A stretch of DNA of 41,755 nt from Coriobacteriaceae bacterium. Its GTDB lineage: Bacteria > Actinomycetota > Coriobacteriia > Coriobacteriales > Coriobacteriaceae. The position numbers were made by a program, and so were the translations under genes. Positions 7,863 to 17,520 of this stretch are shown piece after piece. A model generated the notes under the pieces. That model was not told the origin of the DNA. It saw only the letters and a list, made by a program, of their open reading frames with translations, and made no database searches. Numbering within the stretch: the first letter of the stretch is position 1; every line of letters starts with the position of its first letter. The stretch is taken from the NCBI GenBank assembly GCA_902363125.1, contig CABIZD010000016.1, positions 1 to 41,755 of the forward strand. Reading direction: 5' to 3'.

Positions 7863-10016
7863 TTACTGAACTTTGCTGGCGAACTCGAGGTATTGCATGC
7901 GCTGCAGCTTGTCGATCGTCGAGGCGTATGGGCTGTCTTCAGATTCCAAGTCGTAGCGCAGCCCGTCGGCACCAAGGTAGCCGGCGACATTGATGGTGGG
8001 CACATCTGACCTTGTTGCAAGCAGAGCCTTTTGATAGTCGGTGAGCGGGGCGCCGATCTTATTAAGGGTAATGGCTGCAATCTCGTTTGCCCCGACGGTG
8101 TCGTAGACGTTGAGCTCGGTATTGCCGGCGATTTCATAGTTAGCCCAGACAAGATATGTCGACTGATAGATACGGAAAGCGTGGCTTGCCGTATCTTCCT
8201 GAGGGTACAGCTCGTCGTTGAGGGTCGTTGCGGCGCTCGGCTGATGGTCGCCAAAAAAGACAAGGACAACCGGTCTGCCGATATTGCGGAGTTCGTTGAT
8301 AAAGTACTCGAGGTCCCGGTCGGATGCGTTGATGCAGGTAAGATAGGTGTTGAGCGCGCTATTGGCGCCCTCGCTGGCTCCCTCGACCCAATAGTTTGTC
8401 AGCTCCTCGGCGGGAACGGTGCCATAGTCGTAGCCGCCGTGATTTTGCATCGTGACGTCAAAGATGAACTGCGGGGCTTCGTCGGTTCTAAGCAGGTCGA
8501 GTATCTTGTCGTAGGTGGCGTAGTCGCATACGCCGGCATGGTAACAGGGCGCACCTTCGAAATCGCCGATTGAAAGAAAGTCTCCAAAGCCCAGCTGCTG
8601 ATAGATTTTATCTCGATGGTAGTTGACGGGGTTTTGCGGGTGCATAGCGGTAGCGGTATACCCAAGCTCCTTAAGGTCCTTTGCCAGGCTGTTGACGCCA
8701 TTCATCTGATATAGCTGATAGGGGATTTTGCCTAATCCGACAAAGGCCGTTGTCGCTCCGGTCAAAAATTCGAATTCGGAGTTCGCCGTTCCGCCACCGG
8801 CGACCGAAGCGAGCATGGTGCCGCGAACAAGTGTGTCGGGAAGCGAGTTGTAGAATGCGGGGCCGGTGTACCCGGCCGCCTGGAGCTGCTCAAAGCACGA
8901 AAGGTCGCTAAAACTCTCATTCATGACGGCAACAATCGTCGGCTTGATTTCATTGAACTGGGCAACGGCCGCCGCGCGCTGCTCGCTCGAGCCATACGTG
9001 CTGTCGTAGGTGGCGGCGAGCTCCTGCTCGATGCTCTGCGCCTCATCGGGCGTATAGTCTTCGGGCTTCTTAATGGGCAACTCGTTGACCATTTCGGTGA
9101 ACGAAGTGATAAAACCCTGAGACGCATACGTGGTGATGGGCTGCCAACGGTCAAATCCAAAATTCAGCGCCTGCTCCAAGTCGATGCTGGAAAAGCCCGA
9201 GAGCCCCACAACGGTCACTAGCAGAAAAGCGCAGAGGTTAGCGGCGATTGCGGGGAAGACATGGGTGGGCGTACGGAGCTTTCTCGGTCGGATAAGCGAA
9301 AGAAGCCCTAGGGAAATCTCCAGCAGGGCTAGAGAGGTTACGATTCCGGCGGTAAAGGTAAACTCGTATCCCTCGCTCACTTCCATTGCGGTGCCAAGGG
9401 CCAAGATATCGCTTGGCAGGATGGCCTCGCCTTTAAACGTTATGACGAAGTGCTCGGCAATGCCAAGGATGCAACAGGCGACGGGCACGAGGGCCATGAC
9501 GCCTCCATGACGCTGTCCCAGCAAATAAAGGGAGAGCAGAACCGTCGCGAGCAGCCCGACGGAAAACCCGAATGAGTTGGCGGGAATGCGATAGAACGTT
9601 TCGTTACAGGCAATTTCGAGTGAAACGAACGAGAGCGCTGAAACAGCGGCGATGACAAGGATGTCACGGCAAATACAGGCAACCGTTCCCGTCGCAAGAT
9701 CGGTTTGGTCGATAAGTCCCGAAACCAAGGGTTCGACAAGAAGTATGACGGCGGCAGCACCGAGCGCCGAATAAGAAAGGACCCATAGGGAATTGTCCTC
9801 ATTTACGAGCAATTGATTCGTAATCCATGCAGCTACCATGCCGAGCGGGATGAGGAGCGTCGCGCACCAAAAGACGCGGGCAATGGGCGGCTTTTCATTG
9901 TGTTTGATTGAAAAATATACGCGCACGACGACGGTGGCCACGATAAGGACGGCGATGAATATGGGCAGATTGGCCATGTCGCTCGAAGTGATTTCAAGGG
10001 GGATATCTTCGGTCAT
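7863..10016 (-). CDS. LTA synthase family membrane sulfatase/phosphoglycerol transferase
   Basis: A 717-residue protein with several hydrophobic helices in the first ~280 residues, then an extracytoplasmic alkaline-phosphatase-fold domain. Landmarks of the LtaS/MdoB family are visible: NESFSD (about 364-369, metal-binding Glu), a Thr in GGGTANSEFE (about 407) at the position of the catalytic nucleophile, and FGDHQPS (about 586) with metal ligands. The KGEAILPSDILALG loop between membrane helices also fits the family. Such enzymes transfer phosphoglycerol or related groups to glycans or lipids at the cell surface; the acceptor here is unknown. ATG at 10016 follows AGAGGA; an in-frame start at 10091 is unsupported. 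It is divergent from uvrA. No other teichoic acid gene is in the window. Confidence 0.85.
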   Translation of the reverse strand: MTEDIPLEITSSDMANLPIFIAVLIVATVVVRVYFSIKHNEKPPIARVFWCATLLIPLGMVAAWITNQLLVNEDNSLWVLSYSALGAAAVILLVEPLVSGLIDQTDLATGTVACICRDILVIAAVSALSFVSLEIACNETFYRIPANSFGFSVGLLATVLLSLYLLGQRHGGVMALVPVACCILGIAEHFVITFKGEAILPSDILALGTAMEVSEGYEFTFTAGIVTSLALLEISLGLLSLIRPRKLRTPTHVFPAIAANLCAFLLVTVVGLSGFSSIDLEQALNFGFDRWQPITTYASQGFITSFTEMVNELPIKKPEDYTPDEAQSIEQELAATYDSTYGSSEQRAAAVAQFNEIKPTIVAVMNESFSDLSCFEQLQAAGYTGPAFYNSLPDTLVRGTMLASVAGGGTANSEFEFLTGATTAFVGLGKIPYQLYQMNGVNSLAKDLKELGYTATAMHPQNPVNYHRDKIYQQLGFGDFLSIGDFEGAPCYHAGVCDYATYDKILDLLRTDEAPQFIFDVTMQNHGGYDYGTVPAEELTNYWVEGASEGANSALNTYLTCINASDRDLEYFINELRNIGRPVVLVFFGDHQPSAATTLNDELYPQEDTASHAFRIYQSTYLVWANYEIAGNTELNVYDTVGANEIAAITLNKIGAPLTDYQKALLATRSDVPTINVAGYLGADGLRYDLESEDSPYASTIDKLQRMQYLEFASKVQ

Positions 10017-10134
10017 GGACGTTCCTCTGTTACGGCAAATTAAGTTCAGTATTAGATTACTGCAACCTTTCCACGGCATTTCGAGAAACAAAGCGCCCGA
10101 TACGCAAAGCTAAAGGTCTGCGAATCTTGTATTA

Positions 10135-10148
10135 CGAACATCTGTGCG
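10135..10148. promoter_or_regulatory. Candidate LexA/SOS box upstream of uvrA
   Basis: CGAACATCTGTGCG differs at only two positions from the Gram-positive/actinobacterial LexA consensus CGAACRNRYGTTYG. It is centred about 68 bp upstream of the uvrA start, where an SOS-regulated promoter would be expected. The match is by eye, without a score. Confidence 0.6.
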
Positions 10149-10209
10149 CGTCGAGTGCGCTAAACTCATCGACAGTATGATTCGATGCAATAGGAGGCAA
10201 GGAGCTTCC

Positions 10210-13089
10210 ATGTCTGATTCTTCTATCGTTATTCGCGGCGCTCGTGAGCACAACCTCCGTGATATCGATGTTTCCATTCCGCGTGACCAACTCGTGGTCA
10301 TTACCGGTCTTTCTGGCTCGGGCAAGAGTTCGCTGGCATTTGACACTATCTATGCCGAGGGCCAGCGTCGATACGTCGAGAGTCTTTCGAGCTATGCGCG
10401 CCAGTTCTTGGGCCAGATGGACAAACCCGACTTGGATTCAATCGACGGCCTTTCGCCGGCGGTGTCGATCGACCAAAAGACGACGTCTAAAAACCCTCGC
10501 TCGACGGTTGGCACCGTAACCGAGATTTATGACTATCTGCGCCTGCTGTTCGCCCGTGTGGGCACCCCGCACTGTCCCGAATGCGGCCGCGTCATTGAGC
10601 GCCAGACGACCGACCAGGTTGCCGACAAGGTCTTGGCGACGGGGGAGGGCCGCCGCGCGTTTGTGCTGGCACCGGTGGTGCGCGGGCGAAAAGGCGAGTA
10701 CACCAAACTGTTTGAGGACCTTCGCGCTGAGGGCTTTAGCCGCGTGCGTGTCGACGGTGAAGTGCGCTCGCTCGACGATCCGATCGATCTGGATAAGAAA
10801 TTCAAGCACGATATCGAGGTCGTGGTCGATCGCATCGTGATCCGTGAGAATTCTCTGGGCCGTATCGCCGAGTCTGTTGAGCAGGCGACCGCGCTGGCTC
10901 ACGGCAATGTAAACGTGTACATGCTGCCCGATCGTGATGCTCCCGAGGGGACCGAGGGCGAGCTGCTGGAGTATTCGTTGGCCTTGGCGTGCCCGGAGCA
11001 TGGACACTCCATTGACGATCTTCAGCCGCGTGATTTTTCGTTTAACGCTCCCTATGGCGCATGTCCTGAGTGCGACGGCCTGGGCTTTAAGAAAACCGTT
11101 GATGCCGAGGCGCTGATCGAGGACCCCTCGAAGTCCATTGCCGACGGAGTCTTTGGTAGCCTGTTTGGCAATTCGAACTACTATCCGCAGATTTTTGCTG
11201 CGGTCTGCAAACACTTTAAGGTGAGCGCTGATACGCCGTGGGAGGACTTGCCCCCTCGCGTGCGTCGTGCATTCTTGGATGGCCTGGGCGATACGAAGAT
11301 CTCGGTCGACTACCAAAAGCTCGACGGACGTCGCAGCCAGTGGGATACCAAGTTTTCGGGCGTTCGCAACATCCTGTACGAACGCTATACCGAGACGACG
11401 AACGAGAACACCAAGGCGCGCCTGGAGAAGTACATTCGCGAGGAGCCGTGCTCGACCTGCCACGGCGCTCGTTTGCGCTCCGAGATGCTCGCCGTCACCG
11501 TGGGCGGTAAGTCCATTTACGAGGTTTGTTGCCTGTCGTGCCGTGAATCGCTCGAGTTTTTTGAGGGCCTGGAACTCACCGAGCGCCAACAGTTTATCGG
11601 CGGCCGTATCGTCAAGGAAATTCTGGAGCGCCTGCGTTTTCTGGTCGATGTTGGACTCGACTATCTGACACTCGATCGCGCCTCGGCGACGCTTTCCGGT
11701 GGCGAGGCACAGCGTATTCGCTTGGCAACGCAGATCGGCGCGGGTCTCATGGGCGTGCTCTATATTCTGGACGAGCCCTCGATCGGTCTTCATCAGCGTG
11801 ACAACGAGCGCCTGATCAAGACGCTCGAGCGCCTGCGCGATATCGGCAATACCGTTATCGTTGTCGAACACGACGAGGATACAATCCGTGCCGCCGACTA
11901 CGTGATCGACATGGGGCCCGGCGCCGGTGTCAACGGCGGACACGTAGTCGCGGCGGGAACGCCTGCTGATATCATGGCGTGTCCTGAGTCGATGACGGGC
12001 GCTTATCTGACCGGCAAACGAATGATTCGGGTGCCTGATGAACGGCGCAAGCCCGGTCGCGGCTGCCTTAAAATTACGGGCGCTCGAGCCAACAACCTCA
12101 AAAACGTTACCGCCAAGATCGAGTTTGGTACGCTTACGGTTGTTACCGGCGTGTCGGGATCGGGCAAGAGCTCCCTGGTTACCGACACCATTGCGCCTGC
12201 CCTTACGAATGCTATTCACCGTTCGACGCGCCCTGTGGGTCCGTATAAAAAAATCGAGGGCATCGAGTGTATCGATAAGGTTATCGATATCGACCAGTCG
12301 CCGATTGGCCGCACGCCGCGTTCCAACCCTGCTACCTATATCGGCCTGTGGGATGATCTTCGCGCGCTGTTTGCGAGTACGCCGGAGTCGAAGGCGCGCG
12401 GCTACTCGCCGGGTCGTTTCTCCTTTAATGTGAGTGGCGGGCGCTGCGAGGCGTGCAAGGGCGACGGGCAGATCAAGATCGAGATGCACTTCCTTCCCGA
12501 TATCTACGTTCCCTGCGAAGTTTGCGGCGGTAAACGCTACAACCGCGAGACACTCGAGGTCACCTACCGTGGCAAGACCATCTCGGACGTGCTCGACATG
12601 AGCGTCACCGAGGCGCTGGCCTTCTTTGGGAATATCCCGCAGATTAAGCGCAAGCTCCAGACGCTGTACGATGTAGGCTTAGGCTACGTGAGCCTGGGCC
12701 AGCCCGCCACGACGCTCTCGGGCGGCGAGGCGCAGCGTGTGAAGCTCGCCAAGGAGCTTCATCGACGCCAGACGGGCAAGACGTTCTATATTTTGGACGA
12801 GCCGACGACCGGTCTTCATTTTGAGGACGTCCGCCAGCTGCTCGATGTGCTGCAGCGCTTGGTCGATGCGGGCAACACGGTGCTGGTGATTGAGCACAAC
12901 CTTGATGTCATCAAGGTTGCCGACCGCCTGATCGATATGGGTCCCGAGGGCGGTAACGGCGGCGGAACCGTCGTGGTTTCGGGCACACCGGAGCAGGTTG
13001 CGGACTGTCCGCAGAGTTATACGGGCAAGTTTTTGGCGCCGTTGCTCAGGCGTGACCGGGAGCGTCAGGCTCAACTTGATGCTCAATAA
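10210..13089 (+). CDS. uvrA: UvrABC system protein A
   Basis: A 959-residue ABC-type ATPase that dimerises, scans DNA for bulky lesions and loads UvrB. Walker A motifs are GLSGSGKSS (33-41) and GVSGSGKSS (around 648). ABC signatures [12 protein letters not shown] (around 495) and [12 protein letters not shown] (around 836) belong to the two nucleotide-binding modules. Cys pairs of the zinc modules are visible in CPECGRVIE, in [11 protein letters not shown], and in [10 protein letters not shown] with [13 protein letters not shown] at 10210 is chosen because AAGGAG ends 5 nt upstream and a second AGGAGG lies just before it; the in-frame upstream start at 10144 would begin inside the SOS box. 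It heads a plus-strand run that ends with uvrC. Confidence 0.98.
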   Translation: MSDSSIVIRGAREHNLRDIDVSIPRDQLVVITGLSGSGKSSLAFDTIYAEGQRRYVESLSSYARQFLGQMDKPDLDSIDGLSPAVSIDQKTTSKNPRSTVGTVTEIYDYLRLLFARVGTPHCPECGRVIERQTTDQVADKVLATGEGRRAFVLAPVVRGRKGEYTKLFEDLRAEGFSRVRVDGEVRSLDDPIDLDKKFKHDIEVVVDRIVIRENSLGRIAESVEQATALAHGNVNVYMLPDRDAPEGTEGELLEYSLALACPEHGHSIDDLQPRDFSFNAPYGACPECDGLGFKKTVDAEALIEDPSKSIADGVFGSLFGNSNYYPQIFAAVCKHFKVSADTPWEDLPPRVRRAFLDGLGDTKISVDYQKLDGRRSQWDTKFSGVRNILYERYTETTNENTKARLEKYIREEPCSTCHGARLRSEMLAVTVGGKSIYEVCCLSCRESLEFFEGLELTERQQFIGGRIVKEILERLRFLVDVGLDYLTLDRASATLSGGEAQRIRLATQIGAGLMGVLYILDEPSIGLHQRDNERLIKTLERLRDIGNTVIVVEHDEDTIRAADYVIDMGPGAGVNGGHVVAAGTPADIMACPESMTGAYLTGKRMIRVPDERRKPGRGCLKITGARANNLKNVTAKIEFGTLTVVTGVSGSGKSSLVTDTIAPALTNAIHRSTRPVGPYKKIEGIECIDKVIDIDQSPIGRTPRSNPATYIGLWDDLRALFASTPESKARGYSPGRFSFNVSGGRCEACKGDGQIKIEMHFLPDIYVPCEVCGGKRYNRETLEVTYRGKTISDVLDMSVTEALAFFGNIPQIKRKLQTLYDVGLGYVSLGQPATTLSGGEAQRVKLAKELHRRQTGKTFYILDEPTTGLHFEDVRQLLDVLQRLVDAGNTVLVIEHNLDVIKVADRLIDMGPEGGNGGGTVVVSGTPEQVADCPQSYTGKFLAPLLRRDRERQAQLDAQ

Positions 13090-13109
13090 ATAGGCGATTC
13101 AGTTTATGG

Positions 13110-13145
13110 GCGCCATCGACTCCTTGTGATTCGATGGCGCTTGCT
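13110..13145 (+). terminator. Hairpin after uvrA
   Basis: GCGCCATCGA (13110-13119) pairs perfectly with TCGATGGCGC (13131-13140) around an 11-nt loop. The tail TTGCTGT is only weakly T-rich, so termination may be partial and transcription may continue into ybaK. Confidence 0.5.
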
Positions 13146-13221
13146 GTGCCGAAGTGACGTATGCAGCCGAATTGGACATATACTTAATCCTTGCGTCCGA
13201 ATGCGAGAGAAAGGATATGTC

Positions 13222-13722
13222 ATGGCAAAGGCTGTAAAGACGCCAAAAACCAATGCGATGCGCGAGCTGGAAAGTGCCGGCATTTCCTATGTTCTACATA
13301 CGTACGAAGACGATGGTGATGAGTCGGTGGGCCTGGGGGTCGCGATTTCGGAGCAGCTTGGCGAGGAGCCCGGTCAAGGATTTAAGACTTTGGTCTGCGT
13401 GACGCCGTCCAACGACTATGTCGTGTGCTGTATCCCTGTTGCCGACGAGCTCGATCTAAAGTCCGCCGCGCGTGCCGCGGGGGAGAAGTCCTTGGCCATG
13501 ATGCATGTGAAGGATTTGCTTGCGGCGACTGGCTACGTTCGCGGCGGCTGCAGCCCGGTCGGTATGAAAAAACGCTACCGGACGCTCATTGATGAGACAT
13601 GTGTCCTTTGGGATACCATTTTTATTTCGGGAGGCAAGCGTGGTTATCAGCTCGAGCTTGCACCCGATGATTTAATTGCATTTTGCGGGGCGACGGTTGC
13701 CGCGATTACGAGAGAGGACTGA
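13222..13722 (+). CDS. ybaK: YbaK/EbsC-type aminoacyl-tRNA deacylase
   Basis: A 166-residue protein of the YbaK/ProX fold, which hydrolyses mischarged aminoacyl-tRNA, classically Cys-tRNA(Pro). The family segments FKTLVC, VADELDLKSAARAAG and GYVRGGCSPVGMKKRYRTLID are present; the last carries the GG.SP.G signature of the active-site loop. The length matches the family. ATG at 13222 has AAAGG upstream with 7-nt spacing; in-frame upstream starts at 13126 and 13201 are less well supported. It precedes murJ by 3 bp, so the two probably share a transcript. Exact tRNA specificity within the INS/ProX superfamily cannot be read from sequence. Confidence 0.9.
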   Translation: MAKAVKTPKTNAMRELESAGISYVLHTYEDDGDESVGLGVAISEQLGEEPGQGFKTLVCVTPSNDYVVCCIPVADELDLKSAARAAGEKSLAMMHVKDLLAATGYVRGGCSPVGMKKRYRTLIDETCVLWDTIFISGGKRGYQLELAPDDLIAFCGATVAAITRED

Positions 13723-13725
13723 GCG

Positions 13726-15408
13726 ATGCCGCAGGAAGAATTGAAGCGCGGAGCTCATTTTGCAAAAGAATCTGCGCCTCAGACACCCTCATCCGAAGCT
13801 TCTTCGTCGCGAGATGACACTGACGACATGGGCTCGTCGGACTACTCCACGGTTGGTCGTTCCGCCGGGCTTATGACCATCCTGACCATTGTGTCTCGCG
13901 TCACCGGTTTTATCCGCACGTGGGCAATGGCGGCCGCTATCGGCATGTCGCTACTCTCGTCCTCCTATCAGGTCGCCAACAACCTGCCCAATATGCTCTA
14001 CGAACTCGTGATGGGCGGCATGCTCGTGACGGCGTTTTTGCCCGTGTACATGGGCGTGAGGCGTGAGCAGGGTCGCGAGGCCTCGAACGAGTACGTGGGC
14101 AACCTGCTCGGCATTCTGCTTTTGGTGCTGGGTGGCATTTCGTTGCTGGGGACCGTGTTCGCCCCGGGCTTTATCTGGACGCAATCGTTCCTTTCGGGTG
14201 ACGGCGGCAGCATGGATACCGCTGCGTTCATGTTCCGTTTCTTTGCCATCCAGATTCTGTTTTATGGTTTGGGCTCGGTGTTCTCGGGCGTTCTCAACGC
14301 ACACCGCGACTACTTCTGGTCGACGTTTGCCCCGGTCCTCAACAATGTGATCGTCATTGCGAGCTTTATGGGTTTTGCGCCCGTGTCCGCACAGTTTGGC
14401 GAACGTGCCGGCATCATCTTGATTGCGGCCGGTACGACCCTCGGTGTCTTTGTTCAGATGGCATGTCAGATTCCCGCGCTTAGCAAGCACGGCGTGCATC
14501 CCCATATCCATATCGACTTTAAGGACCCCGCGCTGCGCCAGACGATTGCGCTCGGTATCCCGACGCTGCTCGCCACGGTGTGCATGTTTGTCTCGACTTC
14601 TATCACCAACGCTGCCGCGCTGGTGGTCCAGCCCGAGACTGGTCCTTCCGTCATCGCCTATGCGCGCCTGTGGTACACGCTGCCCTACGCGCTGATTGCC
14701 GCCTCGCTTTCGACGGCGCTCTATACCGAGCTCTCTCACGACGCACAGGAGAAGGATTACGACAGCGTACGCACGGGCATTTCGCGTGGCGTCGCCCAGA
14801 TGCTGTTCTTCCTGATTCCGTTCGCACTGTACCTGATTGTCTTCGCACGTCCGCTCAACATGATCTACTGTGCTGGCAAGTTCGATGAATCCGGAGTGGC
14901 GCTGGTGTCCGAGTACCTTGTCTACCTGGCGCTCTCGCTGCCGCTCTACGGCGTGGTCGTGTTGATGCAGAAGAGCTTCTCTGCCTTGCTCGACATGAAG
15001 CCCTATAGCCGCTATTGCCTGTATTCTGCCATCGGCCAGGCCGGCTCGGTTCTGCTGTTTGGCGTTGTGCTGGGCTTCGGTATGCCGGCAATCGCGCTTT
15101 CGTATGTTGTCGACTACGTGATCTTGGTCGGCTGTTCGCTGTGGTGGCTGCGTCGTCGCCTGCGTGGCCTTCAGGTCAAATCTATCCTGCATGGCGGTTT
15201 CTTTGGCCTTTTGCTCGGTGGCCTAGGTGCTGCCGCAGGCGCCGGCGTCATGTGGGTGCTTGAACACTTTGTCGGGGCACTTGGCGGCTCGATTCTGATT
15301 ACTCTTGGCTACGTTTGCGTTGCGGGTGTCGTCTCGCTTGCTGTTACCTTTGGCCTTGCCGTCGTCCTTAAGATGCCTGAGGTCTCGGCGCTGCTTCGTC
15401 GCAAGTAG
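13726..15408 (+). CDS. murJ: Lipid II flippase MurJ (MviN)
   Basis: A 560-residue polytopic membrane protein of the MOP superfamily that translocates lipid II for peptidoglycan assembly. A hydrophilic N-terminal extension of about 45 residues rich in Ser, Glu and Asp precedes the first helix. The family opening GLMTILTIVSRVTGFIRT is at about 46-63, and NNLPNMLYELVMGGMLVTAF follows. Alternating hydrophobic helices run to the C-terminus, consistent with 14 transmembrane segments. Family-typical YARLWYTLPYALIAASLSTA is also present. GAGAGGA lies 7 nt before ATG. Its TAG stop is immediately followed by the GTG start of uvrC, so the two unrelated functions are translationally coupled. Confidence 0.93.
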   Translation: MPQEELKRGAHFAKESAPQTPSSEASSSRDDTDDMGSSDYSTVGRSAGLMTILTIVSRVTGFIRTWAMAAAIGMSLLSSSYQVANNLPNMLYELVMGGMLVTAFLPVYMGVRREQGREASNEYVGNLLGILLLVLGGISLLGTVFAPGFIWTQSFLSGDGGSMDTAAFMFRFFAIQILFYGLGSVFSGVLNAHRDYFWSTFAPVLNNVIVIASFMGFAPVSAQFGERAGIILIAAGTTLGVFVQMACQIPALSKHGVHPHIHIDFKDPALRQTIALGIPTLLATVCMFVSTSITNAAALVVQPETGPSVIAYARLWYTLPYALIAASLSTALYTELSHDAQEKDYDSVRTGISRGVAQMLFFLIPFALYLIVFARPLNMIYCAGKFDESGVALVSEYLVYLALSLPLYGVVVLMQKSFSALLDMKPYSRYCLYSAIGQAGSVLLFGVVLGFGMPAIALSYVVDYVILVGCSLWWLRRRLRGLQVKSILHGGFFGLLLGGLGAAAGAGVMWVLEHFVGALGGSILITLGYVCVAGVVSLAVTFGLAVVLKMPEVSALLRRK

Positions 15409-17355
15409 GTGCGTGTGGCCGGTCACGACAACATTCCAACGCTTGCCGAGCAGGTTTCGCGCGTTCCCACACAGCCCGGATGCTACCTTTGGAAGGATGC
15501 CAAGGGCGATGTCATCTACGTGGGCAAGGCAAAAAACTTGCGTTCCCGTATGCGCCAGTACGTGACACTGCAGGATGAGCGTCAAAAGATCCCGCTGATG
15601 ATGCAGCTGGTGGCGAGCTTTGACTATATCGTGGTGGAGACCGAGCACGAGGCGTTGGTGCTCGAGCGCAATTTGATTGGTCAGTACCATCCGTACTTTA
15701 ACGTCGACCTCAAGGATGACAAGAGCTACCCCTTTATCGCCATTACAAAGGGCGACCTGTATCCCGCTATCAAATATACGCGCGAGCGTCATAAGCCGGG
15801 AACGCGTTATTTTGGTCCCTATACCGATAGCCGTGCGGCACGTGAGACGATAGATACGCTGCGCAAGGTTATCCCCATCTGCTCCGCATCCTGTGCGGAG
15901 TGGCGTCGTTGTCGTCGTATCGTCGAGTCCCACAGGGGCGAGGAAGACATCGTCAATATGATTTGCGCGCAAAACGGGCGTCCCTGCTTTGACTACCATG
16001 TCGGGCGCGGCCCGGGTGCGTGTGTCGGCGCGATTTCTCCTACGGACTATGCCAAGAACGTCAAACGTGTCGAACGTTTTTTGTCGGGCCATCGCAAGGA
16101 TGTCGTCGATGAGCTGACCTCCGAGATGACGGATGCCGCCGAGGCGCTCGACTTTGAGCGCGCGGCACGCGTCAAACGTCGTTTGGAGGTCATCAGGGGT
16201 CTGGACGACCGTCAGCAAGTCGTTTTTCCCTCCAGTGTCGATATCGATGTCATCGGTTTCTATCGCGAGGAGACCATCTCCGCCGCTTGCGTCTTTGTCG
16301 TGCGTGAGGGTCGAACGGTTCGAACCTGCGAGTTTATTCTCGATAAGGGTTTGGATGTCGACGAAGAGGAGCTTCAATCGGGCTTTCTTAAGCGCTATTA
16401 CGACGAGACGGCTGATATTCCAGCTGAGATAAACCTCTCTGTCGAGCTTGAGGATGCGGAGGCGCTGGGGGAGTGGCTTGCAGGCAAGCGCGAGCGTTCC
16501 TGCCATCTCCATAGGCCGCAGCGTGGCGAAAAGCACCGTTTGCTCGATATGGCATCCAAAAATGCGCGCCATGCCCTCATGCGCTACATGATGCGAACGG
16601 GGTACGCTGACGACCGCACCAATCAAGCGCTCCTGGAGCTCGAAAGCGCGCTGGCGCTGCCGGCGCCGCCGATGCGTATCGAGTGCTTCGATATCTCGAC
16701 GCTGCATGGAACCTTTACCGTCGCCTCGATGGTGGTGTTTACCAACGGACGCGCCGACAAGAGCCAGTACCGTCGTTTTAAAATTCAGGCCGAATTGGAC
16801 GAGGCAAACGACTTCGTGTCGATGTCCGAGGTTTTGGGACGACGCTATGCTCCCGAGCGCATGGCCGACGAGCGTTTTGGCTCGCGCCCCGATTTGCTCG
16901 TTGTCGATGGCGGTAAGCCGCAATTGACCGCTGCGATCAAGCAACTTGAGGCTCTTGGGCTCGATATACCAGTTTGTGGCTTGGCAAAGGCCGATGAGGA
17001 AGTTTTTGTGCCTTGGGACGAGACTCCCGTCGTGCTGCCGACCGGGTCTGCTTCGCTCTATCTAATTAAACAGGTGCGCGATGAATCGCACCGTTTTGCA
17101 ATCACATTCCATCGTGAGTTGCGCGATAAAGCCATGACAGTTTCGGTACTCGATGACGTTCCAGGCGTGGGACCCACCAGAAAACGTGCCCTTATGCGCC
17201 ATTTTGGTTCGATGAAGCGTTTGCGCGCGGCGAGCGAGCAAGAGATCGCGGAAGTTCGCGGCATACCTGCCGATGTTGCCAAGGCGGTCCACGAGGCGCT
17301 CGTTGCGTGGAATGCCGAGCGCGCCGAGGCGGCGGCTGGCCATTCCGATAGCTAA
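15409..17355 (+). CDS. uvrC: UvrABC system protein C
   Basis: A 648-residue nuclease that makes both incisions around a lesion held by UvrB. An N-terminal GIY-YIG domain (about 12-90; GCYLWKDAKGDVIYVGKAKN) is responsible for the 3' cut. A UVR motif (AEALDFERAARVKRRL, about 240-255) binds UvrB. An RNase H-like endonuclease domain with LLVVDGGKPQL (about 497-507) makes the 5' cut. A tandem helix-hairpin-helix tail (DDVPGVGPTRKRALMRHFG) binds DNA. The start is GTG at 15409, directly after the murJ stop; GTG at 15415 is an alternative. The length is typical. With uvrB and uvrA in the same window, the full UvrABC set is local. Confidence 0.97.
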   Translation: MRVAGHDNIPTLAEQVSRVPTQPGCYLWKDAKGDVIYVGKAKNLRSRMRQYVTLQDERQKIPLMMQLVASFDYIVVETEHEALVLERNLIGQYHPYFNVDLKDDKSYPFIAITKGDLYPAIKYTRERHKPGTRYFGPYTDSRAARETIDTLRKVIPICSASCAEWRRCRRIVESHRGEEDIVNMICAQNGRPCFDYHVGRGPGACVGAISPTDYAKNVKRVERFLSGHRKDVVDELTSEMTDAAEALDFERAARVKRRLEVIRGLDDRQQVVFPSSVDIDVIGFYREETISAACVFVVREGRTVRTCEFILDKGLDVDEEELQSGFLKRYYDETADIPAEINLSVELEDAEALGEWLAGKRERSCHLHRPQRGEKHRLLDMASKNARHALMRYMMRTGYADDRTNQALLELESALALPAPPMRIECFDISTLHGTFTVASMVVFTNGRADKSQYRRFKIQAELDEANDFVSMSEVLGRRYAPERMADERFGSRPDLLVVDGGKPQLTAAIKQLEALGLDIPVCGLAKADEEVFVPWDETPVVLPTGSASLYLIKQVRDESHRFAITFHRELRDKAMTVSVLDDVPGVGPTRKRALMRHFGSMKRLRAASEQEIAEVRGIPADVAKAVHEALVAWNAERAEAAAGHSDS

Positions 17356-17380
17356 ACACGAGCCTAAACTACTGATATAC

Positions 17381-17409
17381 ATGATTGGCCGATTTTCAAT
17401 CATTTATTT
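17381..17409 (+). terminator. Weak terminator candidate after uvrC
   Basis: ATGATTG (17381-17387) pairs with CAATCAT (17397-17403), followed by TTATTT. The stem is AT-rich and short, so it would be inefficient. Confidence 0.4.
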
Positions 17410-17447
17410 CGCGGCGATTACCTGTCGATTTCGGGTTTTATTAACGC

Positions 17448-17459
17448 TAAAACGTTTGA
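17448..17459. promoter_or_regulatory. LacI-type operator candidate upstream of the nan transporter
   Basis: TAAAACGTTTGA is centred on a CG dyad typical of LacI/CcpA-type operators. It shares the core AAAACGTT with sites upstream of gapA (30082) and the second transporter (35492). It overlaps a TTGACT hexamer (17456-17461) that could be a -35 box, although no well-spaced -10 follows. Confidence 0.4.
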
Positions 17460-17520
17460 CTAGCCATGGTGAACAACCCTGCTATCCTGCGGGTTGACGA
17501 TGACTGATATCTCACCTCGT

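Noticed and set aside
10438..12489. A 683-codon minus-strand open frame inside uvrA
   Set aside because: It is an antisense shadow of uvrA, which carries every expected motif. The same applies to long minus-strand frames at 15223-16944 (uvrC), 17703-19208 and 35597-37321 (binding proteins), and 33136-34947 (gpmI).
17273..17497. Small plus-strand open frame over the end of uvrC and the following intergenic region
   Set aside because: It overlaps uvrC out of frame, has no ribosome binding site at its start, and its sequence has no recognisable feature.
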